Assembly: GCA_040905685.1 (NCBI GenBank)
Contig: JBBDRB010000101.1
Location: forward strand, 1 to 64,000
Reading direction: 5' to 3'
DNA: 64,000 nucleotides
Source of the DNA: JBBDMU01 sp040905685
Lineage (GTDB): Bacteria > Bacteroidota > Rhodothermia > Balneolales > Natronogracilivirgulaceae
This document shows, one piece after another, positions 36,237 through 44,925 of the stretch (its first letter is position 1; every line of letters starts with the position of its first letter). Made by a program: the position numbers and the translations under genes. The notes beneath the pieces are model-generated. The model worked only from the letters and a program-made list of their open reading frames with translations, made no database searches and was not told where the DNA came from.

Positions 36237-37781
36237 ATGTATAATAAGCAGATAAGGGTATTCATTGCTGTTTTTGTGTATATGGGGTTGAGTTCAGGCT
36301 TGAAGGCTCAATCACCCGTTGCACCCCATTCTATTGCCGCGGCCTCTGAAATGGCCTGGCCTGAAGTGGAAAGAGTAATAAAGCTGGCTGAGATGCACTA
36401 TTTCATGAAATCGGATAGTGCCTATTATTATGCCGAGCTTGCATTTATTCCGGTAGAAGATCAGCACAGGATGGATGGGATGCACAGCGGGTATGTCTCG
36501 TTCTGTAACCTTGTTGCTTCCTGGTATGTGACCGTGGAAGATCACATCAATGCATACCGGTGGATAAATGCGGCTAAGGCTCGTCGTTTCGGGGAGGATG
36601 TGGAAGTTCGTGCCGGCTTTGGATATTTTGAACCGGTGACCCTGGATGAGGCCAGGGCCTATTGCGGACCGGGGACCCTGATCCTGGAGTATTCATTTTC
36701 GGATTCCAGGCTGACAGGCCTGGCCATCTCCCAAAGCAAAACCCTGGGTTGGGTGGTTCAGAACCAGGTGATCGACGATCAAAAAAACCGTTACATCGAT
36801 AATTTGATAACCGTGTTCCGCGATTCGGTACAGGATAAGCGTCCCGTGGGTGAGATCATGCAAGCGGGTGGAAAACTGGCTGAACTGCTTATCGCCCCGG
36901 CCGGGGACCTGTTGAAAAAATCTTATCGGTTGATTATCGTAGTGGATGGCCTGCTGGCCCTCTTACCCTTTGAAGCCTTGATCTGGAATGAGAATTATCT
37001 GATTCAGGACTATCAGATTAAATACACACCGTCTGTCAGGGCCCTTTCACGCAAAGCTGAAGCCGGCATGGAGTTTGATCAGGATATGCTTCAGATCGCT
37101 AACCCCGATTATGAAAACGTCCGGGTAAATCCGGCCGTCTCGTTTACGTCCCTGCCATCCAGTATGCTTGAAGCTCAGGCCATTTCCCGGCTCTTTGACA
37201 AGGTAATCACCCTGAGTGGTAAGGATGCACGGGAAAGTATCTTAAAGAGCATAGACCTGACCCGGTACAGATACCTGCATTTTGCTACACATGGCTATTA
37301 TAATGAAAAAAATCCCGGTTTAAGCGGTCTCGTTCTGGCCCAGGAAGCGGAGACCTTTCCCTTGGCCGACCGGGAGGATGGTTTTCTGCGCAGCAGGGAA
37401 ATTCCTTTTCTGGTTCTTAAGACCGATCTTGTTGTATTAAGCGGGTGTGAGACCGGCTTAGGCAAAAGAGAGCGTGGTAAGGGCATCCTGGGGCTGCAGC
37501 ATGCTTTTTTACAGGCCGGAGCATCGACCGTGGTCGTCAGTTTGTGGCCGGTGTATGATCGCAGCACGTCCCTGCTGATGACCAAGTTTTATCAGGGCCT
37601 GATACAATACGATGCCGAAAGCCGCCGCTGGTTCCCGGTGCTGAAAGAATGGATGGGCTGGGATACCGATACATTTGGTTATAAGGCGGCGGCCATGCGC
37701 AATGCAAAACTGGCGCTTCTGGAGAATGAAGACTATTATCATCCGGTATACTGGGCTCCGTTTATCGTAACCGGTGAATAG
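36237..37781 (+). CDS. Exported CHAT-domain (caspase-like) cysteine protease
   Basis: A 514-residue protein with a signal peptide (about 1-24, cut after GLKAQ), a helical TPR-like remnant (about 45-120, ending in NAAKARRF), and a CHAT domain (about 135-514). The catalytic dyad is visible: His352 in FATHGYY and Cys404 in LSGCETGLG, with the GLQHAFLQAGASTVV segment typical of the fold. CHAT proteins range from separase-like proteases to effectors in defence and cell-death systems; this one is exported and stands alone between ftsY and rho. Substrate and trigger are unknown. An AT-rich 85-bp leader precedes it. Confidence 0.88.
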   Translation: MYNKQIRVFIAVFVYMGLSSGLKAQSPVAPHSIAAASEMAWPEVERVIKLAEMHYFMKSDSAYYYAELAFIPVEDQHRMDGMHSGYVSFCNLVASWYVTVEDHINAYRWINAAKARRFGEDVEVRAGFGYFEPVTLDEARAYCGPGTLILEYSFSDSRLTGLAISQSKTLGWVVQNQVIDDQKNRYIDNLITVFRDSVQDKRPVGEIMQAGGKLAELLIAPAGDLLKKSYRLIIVVDGLLALLPFEALIWNENYLIQDYQIKYTPSVRALSRKAEAGMEFDQDMLQIANPDYENVRVNPAVSFTSLPSSMLEAQAISRLFDKVITLSGKDARESILKSIDLTRYRYLHFATHGYYNEKNPGLSGLVLAQEAETFPLADREDGFLRSREIPFLVLKTDLVVLSGCETGLGKRERGKGILGLQHAFLQAGASTVVVSLWPVYDRSTSLLMTKFYQGLIQYDAESRRWFPVLKEWMGWDTDTFGYKAAAMRNAKLALLENEDYYHPVYWAPFIVTGE

Positions 37782-37791
37782 TAAACGGATC

Positions 37792-39036
37792 TTACCCATA
37801 GGCCGCAATCTGGTTCAGCAGTTCTTCGTTGCTGTCGGTCCGGTTGAGGACCTGAAGCAGGCTGACCATAGACTCTTTGGAAGATTTCTTTAGCAGATAC
37901 CGCCTGACCATATTCCGCTCTTCCATGGAATCGTCAATAAATTTATCTTCATTCCGGGTCCCCGATGCGGAAATGTTTATAGCCGGGAAAACCCGGTCAT
38001 TTGCAAGGTCACGGTCCAGCACAAGCTCCATATTACCCGTGCCCTTGAATTCTTCGAATATAAGATCATCCATCCGTGAATTGGTCTCAACCAGACAGGT
38101 CGCTATTATGGTCAGCGATCCTCCGTTTTCTATTTTTCGGGCTGAACCGAAGATCTTTTTAGGGATCTCCAGCGCTCTTATATCCAGGCCGCCGGAAAGC
38201 GTTCGTCCGCTGTTGGATTGTGCGGCGTTATAGGCCCGTCCCATCCTGGTAAGTGAATCGATGAGCAGCACCGAATCTTTACCCATTTCAGCCAGCCTTT
38301 TAACGTAGCCTAACGCCAATTCAGAAATGCGGGTATGACTGTCTGTGGTTTTATCGTTTGAGGAGGCAAATACACGGCCTTTTGTCGTCCGCATGAAATC
38401 CGTCACTTCTTCCGGCCGTTCATCAACCAGTAAAATGGCCAGATGAATGTCATCATCGGATTCATCGATGGATTTGGCAATTTTCTTCAGCAGAACCGTC
38501 TTCCCGGTCCTGGGCGGGGCCACAATAAGGGCCCTCTGTCCTTTGCCAATGGGTGCGATCAGGTCAATGACCCGCTGTTCAATCTCATCGGGCCTTTTTG
38601 ATAACTTGATCTGATCAACGGGCATGATCGGCGTCTGCAGTTCAAAACGATTGGCCATAACCCAGTTATCGGGACTAAGTCCGTTAATGGTATGCACCGT
38701 ATGTACCCTGTGGTTCCCTTTTTGGTCCTGTTCAAGTTCTGCTTCCAAAACCAGTCCGGGCTTGATATTGTAAAAACGAACCTGGTCCTGGGTTAGAAAT
38801 GGGTCTTTGGGTGTTGAGGTAAATTCGTGATCCAGTTTTCTGAGAAAGCCGAACCCCTTTTCATTAAGCTCAACTACACCGTTGTATTCACCGGCCGGCT
38901 TGACATGCTCATTGTCCAGGAAATAGGGGATAAAAGCCTGGGGCGTCCCTTTTTTCTTCTTAAAGCGACCTCCGCCTCCCCCTTTTTTCTTCTTTTGTTT
39001 CCGTTTGTTTTGGTTCTTATCGCGATAATTGTTCAT
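37792..39036 (-). CDS. rho: Transcription termination factor Rho
   Basis: Hexameric RNA-dependent ATPase that ends transcription. Here 414 residues: a basic, low-complexity N-terminus (KRKQKKKKGGGGGRFKKKKG), the cold-shock-like RNA-binding domain with GFGFLR, and the RecA-type motor with Walker A APPRTGKTVLL, LLVDERPEEVTDF, SLTRMGRAYN and the Q-loop ALEIPKKIFGSARK. The helical Rho_N domain appears absent or replaced by the lysine/glycine-rich tail. The gene is convergent with the CHAT gene (10-bp gap). Its leader is about 160-230 bp long; rho leaders are often autoregulated, but I cannot show that here. Confidence 0.96.
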   Translation of the reverse strand: MNNYRDKNQNKRKQKKKKGGGGGRFKKKKGTPQAFIPYFLDNEHVKPAGEYNGVVELNEKGFGFLRKLDHEFTSTPKDPFLTQDQVRFYNIKPGLVLEAELEQDQKGNHRVHTVHTINGLSPDNWVMANRFELQTPIMPVDQIKLSKRPDEIEQRVIDLIAPIGKGQRALIVAPPRTGKTVLLKKIAKSIDESDDDIHLAILLVDERPEEVTDFMRTTKGRVFASSNDKTTDSHTRISELALGYVKRLAEMGKDSVLLIDSLTRMGRAYNAAQSNSGRTLSGGLDIRALEIPKKIFGSARKIENGGSLTIIATCLVETNSRMDDLIFEEFKGTGNMELVLDRDLANDRVFPAINISASGTRNEDKFIDDSMEERNMVRRYLLKKSSKESMVSLLQVLNRTDSNEELLNQIAAYG

Positions 39037-39197
39037 ATAACAGCATTATTATGCACAGGTAATATTGAACCGGTTAGTGATTCTATGCCGGTCCGCTTGT
39101 ATTATTAGGTTGGAAAAATATAGTTAAAAGCTTTGGCAGCTATTATTTAGTACTATTCGATCGTTCTGAGGAGAGTGGAGTTCGTTCTTAGGAAAGA

Positions 39198-39246
39198 GAT
39201 TCCGGCCACCGTGTTTTGAGGTGTCCGGATTCCCTGAAACCGCAGT
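39198..39246 (-). terminator. Hairpin between the TPR gene and rho
   Basis: Arms 39198-39210 and 39220-39232 pair over 13 positions with two mismatches and a 9-base loop. On the minus strand it follows the stop of the TPR gene (39265) and runs into a T/C-rich TCTCTTTCCT. That fits a moderate terminator for the operon ending there. The remaining part of the 228-bp gap is the rho leader, with no other structure I can support. Confidence 0.4.
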
Positions 39247-39264
39247 TAATTTTAGGATAACGTA

Positions 39265-40584
39265 TTAGTTAGACCGTGCCTTTGTTTCTTCATCAACCCA
39301 GGCATAACAGCTTTTCAATGATCCGTCAACCTGTATTTCATCACCGGCATCCCAGCCCTGATAAAACATGTCTTCCCGGTCGGGTGTAACAGCCTGATAA
39401 CTGGAATACATCCTGCTCACAGTACGGGAGGTGGATTGGTCAACCTCCCGTGCCCTGTCAAGATAATCCAGAACCAGCCAATATACAACTTTATCTTGGC
39501 GGGACATATCACTGCCTGCGCAATTGCTCACGGCCTGTCCATAGATTTCGGCTAATTTAAGATAGGGTTGCCCCCAGCTTGAATCATACTCCAAGGCCTG
39601 CCGAGCATAATTCCGGGCTTGTTCCAACTCTTTGAGATTAAGGTAATTATCGGAAATTTGCAGGGCGGCCGCTCGTTGCTCCCGTGCATCATCGGTCTTT
39701 TCTATAGACTCTTTGAGATATTCGATTGCCGTACGGTACTCCGCATTTGAAAGGGCATAATCGGCAAGACGCATGATATTATCGTAGGTGGGGTTTTTCT
39801 CATACAGCATAACGGCATAGTTTTCCGCTTCCCCGTTATTGTTGGTGCGCGTATGCAGATCCATCAGTTCTTCCATGATGGAAAAATCATCGGGATTTTC
39901 CTGAAGCTGTTCTTCAAGCCAGACGATGCGTTCACCGGGATCGCTGTACAAGGCATCGCGGGTTTCATCAAAGAAGCTTAGCAATTGCTGATTTGCATGG
40001 GGTTCGGCCTTTTCGATCATTTCGAGTGCCTTTTCCTGTTCCCCGCTTCGTTCGAGATCGGTTAGGGTTATCTGTACATAGTATCCGTTGGCAGCTTCTG
40101 TAGCCCTTTTCGGGTTCAGCTGGAACATGGTGTAATAATCCCCATAGGCTTTGGCATATCCATCATCTATATATGAGGCATTCTCCTGGAAGAACCGGCC
40201 TCGACGCTGATGCCAAACATAATAATCTATTTCATCGTCATTAAAATGTTCGAAAACGTTGCTATACATGATCTGGACCGAATCCAGATAGGCCGAGCGT
40301 ACTGACGGGTCATTGGCTTCCCCGGCTTTGTGGGAGTAGATATCGATCATTTTCTGAAAATTACGATAGCCCCTGTAATTGCCCGGATAGGATTCCATTT
40401 CTTTTGGATGCGCTTCGATAAGATATCTGCCCCATCTTACCGCGCTATCATAATCTTTATTCCGGTGATCTTCGGTAAACAACGACTGGATCATTTGGGG
40501 CTCATACCCGAAAGGTGGATCCTGGGCCTCGAGGGTATTTGCGCTCCAGACAAGCGTTATGATGAAAATAGTTGTTTTAAGCAT
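39265..40584 (-). CDS. Exported tetratricopeptide-repeat protein
   Basis: A 439-residue protein with a signal peptide (about 1-20, cut after LEAQ). TPR-like helices are scattered through the chain and clearest at YRTAIEYLKESI and LEQARNYARQALEYDSSWGQPYLKLAEIY. The middle part is less regular. The predicted location is periplasmic. It is the last gene of a minus-strand series: glgA-like, DUF4270-like lipoprotein, barrel protein, TPR. Gaps of 22 bp and 15 bp and a 4-bp overlap suggest one transcript, so an envelope-assembly role is inferred. Confidence 0.85.
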   Translation of the reverse strand: MLKTTIFIITLVWSANTLEAQDPPFGYEPQMIQSLFTEDHRNKDYDSAVRWGRYLIEAHPKEMESYPGNYRGYRNFQKMIDIYSHKAGEANDPSVRSAYLDSVQIMYSNVFEHFNDDEIDYYVWHQRRGRFFQENASYIDDGYAKAYGDYYTMFQLNPKRATEAANGYYVQITLTDLERSGEQEKALEMIEKAEPHANQQLLSFFDETRDALYSDPGERIVWLEEQLQENPDDFSIMEELMDLHTRTNNNGEAENYAVMLYEKNPTYDNIMRLADYALSNAEYRTAIEYLKESIEKTDDAREQRAAALQISDNYLNLKELEQARNYARQALEYDSSWGQPYLKLAEIYGQAVSNCAGSDMSRQDKVVYWLVLDYLDRAREVDQSTSRTVSRMYSSYQAVTPDREDMFYQGWDAGDEIQVDGSLKSCYAWVDEETKARSN

Positions 40585-40599
40585 ATTTTTATTATTTGT

Positions 40600-41886
40600 T
40601 TAATCAATTCGCCTTTGAAGAAACATAAGCTCAGATAAATTAAACGACAATCTGATACCATATATTTTCTCAGCTATTAAATCACTCGCTTCTGTTCCCC
40701 TAAATCCAAAGTCAAAATTGATATCAATTGAAGAGCCGGTGCCCCGTGAAGGGATTCCGATCCCGGCAGTTAACATGTATGTTTGTATTTCTGTTTCGTC
40801 TATTTCAAGGCTGCCTGTATCAAACGAGGCTCCTGCCCGGTAATTGAACCTGCTGAAAAAACCACCCGGCGAAGACCGTCTGGCGGCAGCATACTGCGTG
40901 CCGAAGCCAACCTTGAACCGGTCTGTGAACATTTCCTCATTCCGGCCCTGGTATTCAGACCAGTTTTGATACAACACATCCGACGATACGAGCCATTGCT
41001 GGTTGAAGTGATAACCAAACCCTAATGCAGCCTCCATCGGCATTTTCACATCCTGATCACCAAATTCACCGGCCGTGATGAGGTCAATGTTCGCCGACCC
41101 TATATCTGATTCCACTTTACTTTCAGAATCCAGGTTTACGGGAAGATTGAACGTAGCCCCAAAAGCCAGCTGGTCATTTTCACCAAACAGACTGTACCTG
41201 TTGAAATATAATCCAAAACGATTACCAAATCCATAATTTGAATTTATTTTAGTAAAATTAATATTGCTGAAATTCTGATCTTCAAAATTATAAGTGGTGG
41301 TATTTTCCAGCACGCCAAAAATAAAAGAGGGGGCATATCCGAACGTTAATCCCCTGGCAATACGAATGCCGACGCCAAGTTCCAAACGATTCAAGCCTCC
41401 GGTACCACTGGTGTTTACCCTATACTCAAGGGGACTGCCCGAGTTGTTCTGGTCTGCAGGAATCACTACATCCTGAGCAGTCTGGAAACGGGATTCAGTG
41501 ATCGGGGCCAGCGACAGTGATACACCGATTCGCTCTCGTTTGACAGGAAGCACCAATTGGAACTGGGAGACCTGAAGCAGGGAATTCCTGCGGGAACCCA
41601 GATTATCGGTCGCATCGAAGGCCCTTAAGGAGAAACCCCCGTTTACATTGGTATAGATGCCTTGTGACCATAAGGCGGGGTTGGAGAGATTGTTCAGCCT
41701 GTAATCCTGCAGGGCAACGCCCTGCAGGCCCATGGAACCGGCCAGAGACGAGGCATAGTCGACCGGTAACCCCAGGCCCAGATAGGAATAGACGGAACCT
41801 GTGTTTAACTGGCTTTCAGAATCCTGCGCCTGCAGGCTGGTGGATAATGAAAAACAGGTTAATGCAATAAAGAGAGCTTTTTTCAT
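40600..41886 (-). CDS. Outer-membrane beta-barrel protein
   Basis: A 428-residue protein with a signal peptide cut after SLQAQ. The rest is rich in alternating polar/hydrophobic strands with aromatic girdle residues and glycines (LELGVGIRIARGLTFGYAPSFIFG, AALGFGYHFNQQWLVSSDVLYQNW), typical of a FadL- or PorV-like barrel. The C-terminus does not end in Phe. Its start overlaps the stop of the upstream lipoprotein gene by 4 bp. No specific substrate is evident; export or secretion assistance and small-molecule uptake are both possible. Confidence 0.8.
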   Translation of the reverse strand: MKKALFIALTCFSLSTSLQAQDSESQLNTGSVYSYLGLGLPVDYASSLAGSMGLQGVALQDYRLNNLSNPALWSQGIYTNVNGGFSLRAFDATDNLGSRRNSLLQVSQFQLVLPVKRERIGVSLSLAPITESRFQTAQDVVIPADQNNSGSPLEYRVNTSGTGGLNRLELGVGIRIARGLTFGYAPSFIFGVLENTTTYNFEDQNFSNINFTKINSNYGFGNRFGLYFNRYSLFGENDQLAFGATFNLPVNLDSESKVESDIGSANIDLITAGEFGDQDVKMPMEAALGFGYHFNQQWLVSSDVLYQNWSEYQGRNEEMFTDRFKVGFGTQYAAARRSSPGGFFSRFNYRAGASFDTGSLEIDETEIQTYMLTAGIGIPSRGTGSSIDINFDFGFRGTEASDLIAEKIYGIRLSFNLSELMFLQRRID

Positions 41887-43109
41887 TCTATTTCCGGTTT
41901 TGCGCTGGTAATTAAAATTTTGGGTCTGCGGGTATTGGAATGCTCATCGTGGATGAGCGTAGGGATAATGCGTCCGTTATCATCGCGTACAATGAGGTAG
42001 AAATCCCGCACATCCATTGTGCCGGTTAGATTTGAATTAATATAAGAGGTCAGGTTCACCCGGAAGGAATGGTCACTTTCATTCCGGAGCAATTCAATTT
42101 CAGGATCTTTGATAATGGCCCGTTCCGTTTCCTCTTCGGTAAGCAGATAAACATATAAAGCATTGGCCTGGGGCCGCCGGTGAGATGACGGAAGATCCTG
42201 CTGCATAGAAAGCGTGTCCTCGTACAAGACCAGTTCGGCCCGTGAGATGTTATTCGTGCCTATAAAGTCATCATCGACATCAAATCGCAGCCTCAGGGTA
42301 TTGCTGAAGTTATTAGTAATTATTTTACTACCCGCGGGAGCCGCTGCCGATCCCTGTTCAATACTATTGGCCGTGGCCCGCATGATCTGCCTGAATACAC
42401 CCTGGTCTTCGTCGTCGCCATTTTGCTCATCATCGGAATGATCAATGATAAGTTCGGTTCTGGCGGCTTCAAAACTGAGTATCTTGGCATCATTGCGTGG
42501 CACAATGGCCATCCCAAACATGCTTTGCCGGTAGACAGAGTCTCTTTGCGCAGATGCGTTTTTGTTAAAATGGCCGGCATAGCGCTGCAGCCATTCATCG
42601 TCGAGGGGAATGCGCAGGGAATCTTCATTGTCGACTTCAAAACTGCCGATAATCTTATTACTGCTCAGGTCGGGAAGGGAGTCAGGCCGCCATGCGGAAG
42701 CCCTCCAGCGGCGTTCGATTTCCACTATGTCGAATGCGCCAGTGGAGGCCCGGTCACCGTAGACCTGATCAATATGCAGTTTAAGGTAGCCTTTGGCGGA
42801 CTGGCCGACAGAATCAATGCCTGAGGTCTGCAGGGAAGGCGATATCATGCCGATTATCTGCTGGTCTCCAAATACGGCATCGTTGTACCGCCCGGCTGTA
42901 AAATAATCCTGATTCCCACTGAAGGAGGTAATCGTAAAGGATTCCGTGCCCGGAAGGTAAACCGTATCGGATTGGACAAGAGGCGGATCGTCGGTAATGT
43001 TTGAACCCACAATACCATTATCATCGCAGGATGATAATGCAAATAGCAGGGAAAACAGGGTGAGGGGGAAAAGTAGAGGTTGAACTTTTCGCAAAAGAAA
43101 GGTATTCAA
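41883..43109 (-). CDS. DUF4270-like lipoprotein
   Basis: A 408-residue lipoprotein. The reading frame extends upstream to 43208, but that part overlaps the glycogen synthase gene. I prefer TTG 43109, which has a GGAAG ribosome site and begins a short basic then hydrophobic signal ending in lipobox LSSC at Cys28. The mature part shows strand-rich segments and a C-terminal DVRDFYLIVRDDNG. Position directly after the truncated glycogen synthase is the usual DUF4270 context in Bacteroidota (recalled synteny). The function of that family is unknown; a cell-surface lipoprotein is likely. Confidence 0.75.
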   Translation of the reverse strand: MNTFLLRKVQPLLFPLTLFSLLFALSSCDDNGIVGSNITDDPPLVQSDTVYLPGTESFTITSFSGNQDYFTAGRYNDAVFGDQQIIGMISPSLQTSGIDSVGQSAKGYLKLHIDQVYGDRASTGAFDIVEIERRWRASAWRPDSLPDLSSNKIIGSFEVDNEDSLRIPLDDEWLQRYAGHFNKNASAQRDSVYRQSMFGMAIVPRNDAKILSFEAARTELIIDHSDDEQNGDDEDQGVFRQIMRATANSIEQGSAAAPAGSKIITNNFSNTLRLRFDVDDDFIGTNNISRAELVLYEDTLSMQQDLPSSHRRPQANALYVYLLTEEETERAIIKDPEIELLRNESDHSFRVNLTSYINSNLTGTMDVRDFYLIVRDDNGRIIPTLIHDEHSNTRRPKILITSAKPEIE

Positions 43110-43131
43110 AGAAGCTTCCGGTCTAAAATTT

Positions 43132-43929
43132 TTATTTATCTGTGATTTTATGATAATATTCAGCGAACAGCCTGGAAATATCCTGAGGGGAGCCTTGTAT
43201 TTTGTCACGCTTGATATTCAACTCATCAAACAGGCCGTCCAGCTCGTTATCCAAATGGTTGCCGGTTACTACATAATCCGAATAGGCCAAACCGGCCCGT
43301 AAAAAATCAACTTTGTCGCCGGTTTTTACCGTAGAGCGGTCAAAATCTCCAGGCAGCTTCATGATGTCGAGTATGTTCTCATCAAAAAGGCCTTCATTGC
43401 TAGGATTATGCAAGTTATAGATAACCTTGGTGTTGCTGAAATTATTAGAATCTTTATACAGTGTTTTTAAGAAAACGGGTATGAAACCGGCAGCCCAGTC
43501 ATGACAATGGATGATATCGGGCTGCCACCCGAGCCTCTTAACGGTCTCTAAAACACCCTTATTGTAAAAGATCAATCGTTCATCGTTGTCTTTATAAAAC
43601 TTGCCGGTTTTCGGATCGGTGAACATCCCCTTCCTTTTAAAGAAGGTATCGTTATCCAGAAAATAGACCTGAAGCTTGGCATTGGGTATGCTGGCCACCT
43701 TGATTTTCATGCTTTCTACTTTATCACCTACCTCAACTTCTATGCCGGCAAGCCGGATGACTTCATGCAGGCGATTCCTGCGGTCATGAATAGAACCGTA
43801 CTTGGGAAGGAGGATGCGGATTTCAAATCCTTTGTCTTGCAAAGAAGCAGGCAGGTATCGCAGCAGATCGGCAGTGTTGGACATTTTTGCAAAAGGAGAG
43901 ATCTCTGCCGCGGCATAGAGTATTTTCAT
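43132..43929 (-). CDS. glgA: Glycogen/starch synthase, N-terminal (GT5) domain only
   Basis: A 265-residue protein matching only the N-terminal Rossmann half of GT5 glycogen synthases (pattern MKILYAAAEISPFAKMSNTADLLRYLP, DIIHCHDWAAGFIPV, YNLHNPSNEG). The C-terminal GT1-type half that binds ADP-glucose phosphates is absent, and the sugar-nucleotide KxGGL loop reads KMSNTADL. Single-domain versions are common in Bacteroidota, so this is not a fresh truncation. Whether they are active alone is unclear. It lies 29 bp after comA and leads into the DUF4270-like gene, close to malQ and glgB. Confidence 0.85.
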   Translation of the reverse strand: MKILYAAAEISPFAKMSNTADLLRYLPASLQDKGFEIRILLPKYGSIHDRRNRLHEVIRLAGIEVEVGDKVESMKIKVASIPNAKLQVYFLDNDTFFKRKGMFTDPKTGKFYKDNDERLIFYNKGVLETVKRLGWQPDIIHCHDWAAGFIPVFLKTLYKDSNNFSNTKVIYNLHNPSNEGLFDENILDIMKLPGDFDRSTVKTGDKVDFLRAGLAYSDYVVTGNHLDNELDGLFDELNIKRDKIQGSPQDISRLFAEYYHKITDK

Positions 43930-43958
43930 GAAAATAAGATTTTCTTATATGTAAACTA

Positions 43959-44771
43959 TCAGTCTTTGGGACGCTTTATATTATCCGGGGTCATGTCTAA
44001 TGATTCGCCGTCGGATACATAAAAGTCAAAAAGCGTATCACCACGCAAGCCCAGCCTCAGCGTTTCCAGTGTAATTACATCCTGGGGCGTTATGTTGCCC
44101 AGATTTACATTGGTTCCAAACTTTTTGAGAAACCATACTTGCTGTTCCTTATTAGGGGCTTCGAACAGCAGTTTATCGGTTGGTATATGATGAGTAATTT
44201 CATCGATTAGCCCCGAACGGATCTCCCCATTGGGCCTGAACATACCTACTGTACCGCTTTCCCGGGCTTCACAGATGACTTTCCATGCTCCGGCTTCCAG
44301 TTCCGAGCTGATCATTTCGACCCACTGGTACGGAGCCATAATATCTGTGGGATCTTTACTGCCGACTTCGCTCAGCACGGTGAAATTCTTTTGCAGTTCG
44401 GTAATTATATCCAGTTTCTTTTTCTGGGAAAGCCGGATGGTGCCGTTTGAAACCTCGACGTATCCGATTTTGTAATGATCCATGTAACGCAGATAGTCGT
44501 CGAGCTGATCTCTGAGCAGGTACGCTTCGAATAAGGTACCGCCAAAGTAGACCGGTATATTCGCGTTACGGTAGATGTCCAGTTTCTCAGGCAGGTTCGG
44601 ACATACATAACTGGTTCCCCAGCCCAACTTTATAATATCTGTATAGGCCTCACTGCTCTCTAAAAAATCTTCGCATTGCCTGAGGCTGTAGCCTTTGTCC
44701 AGAACCAGAGTAATGCCATTTTCGCGCTTTTTTTGGGTACGCCCGGGGAGGCCGTTCAATTCAAATATCAT
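43959..44771 (-). CDS. comA: Phosphosulfolactate synthase (ComA)
   Basis: Adds sulfite to phosphoenolpyruvate, giving phosphosulfolactate; known from coenzyme M synthesis in methanogens and from some bacteria. The TIM-barrel signature is clear: TLVLDKGYSLRQCEDFLE, IIKLGWGTSYV, VYFGGTLFEAYL, GYVEVSNGTIRL, SEVGSKD, ICEARESG and GLRGDTLF. The 270-residue length fits. No other sulfolactate gene is in the window. In Bacteroidota/Balneolota it may feed sulfonate or sulfonolipid synthesis, which is inference. It is placed between malQ (154 bp upstream) and the glycogen synthase-like gene. Confidence 0.93.
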   Translation of the reverse strand: MIFELNGLPGRTQKKRENGITLVLDKGYSLRQCEDFLESSEAYTDIIKLGWGTSYVCPNLPEKLDIYRNANIPVYFGGTLFEAYLLRDQLDDYLRYMDHYKIGYVEVSNGTIRLSQKKKLDIITELQKNFTVLSEVGSKDPTDIMAPYQWVEMISSELEAGAWKVICEARESGTVGMFRPNGEIRSGLIDEITHHIPTDKLLFEAPNKEQQVWFLKKFGTNVNLGNITPQDVITLETLRLGLRGDTLFDFYVSDGESLDMTPDNIKRPKD

Positions 44772-44925
44772 ATAACTTTTTTTAGGGTATAATCCGTCAT
44801 TATACGGATTTATAAAGATTTATTAAAGTGTCATCCGTTTTATAGAAATATGAACAGGGTACTGGTCCGGATAAAGTACGTGTATCTGACGTCCGAAACT
44901 CAGGAATTTGCATCGCCTGGCTTAC

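Noticed and set aside
41883..43208. The longer version of the DUF4270-like gene starting at ATG 43208
   Set aside because: It would overlap the glycogen synthase gene by 77 bp and would bury the lipoprotein signal; the TTG at 43109 gives a proper signal and ribosome site.
44791..44810. A 7-bp hairpin (AATCCGT/ACGGATT) between malQ and comA
   Set aside because: It is short and has no T run on the minus strand, so I would not call a terminator; it could be a weak RNA structure only.
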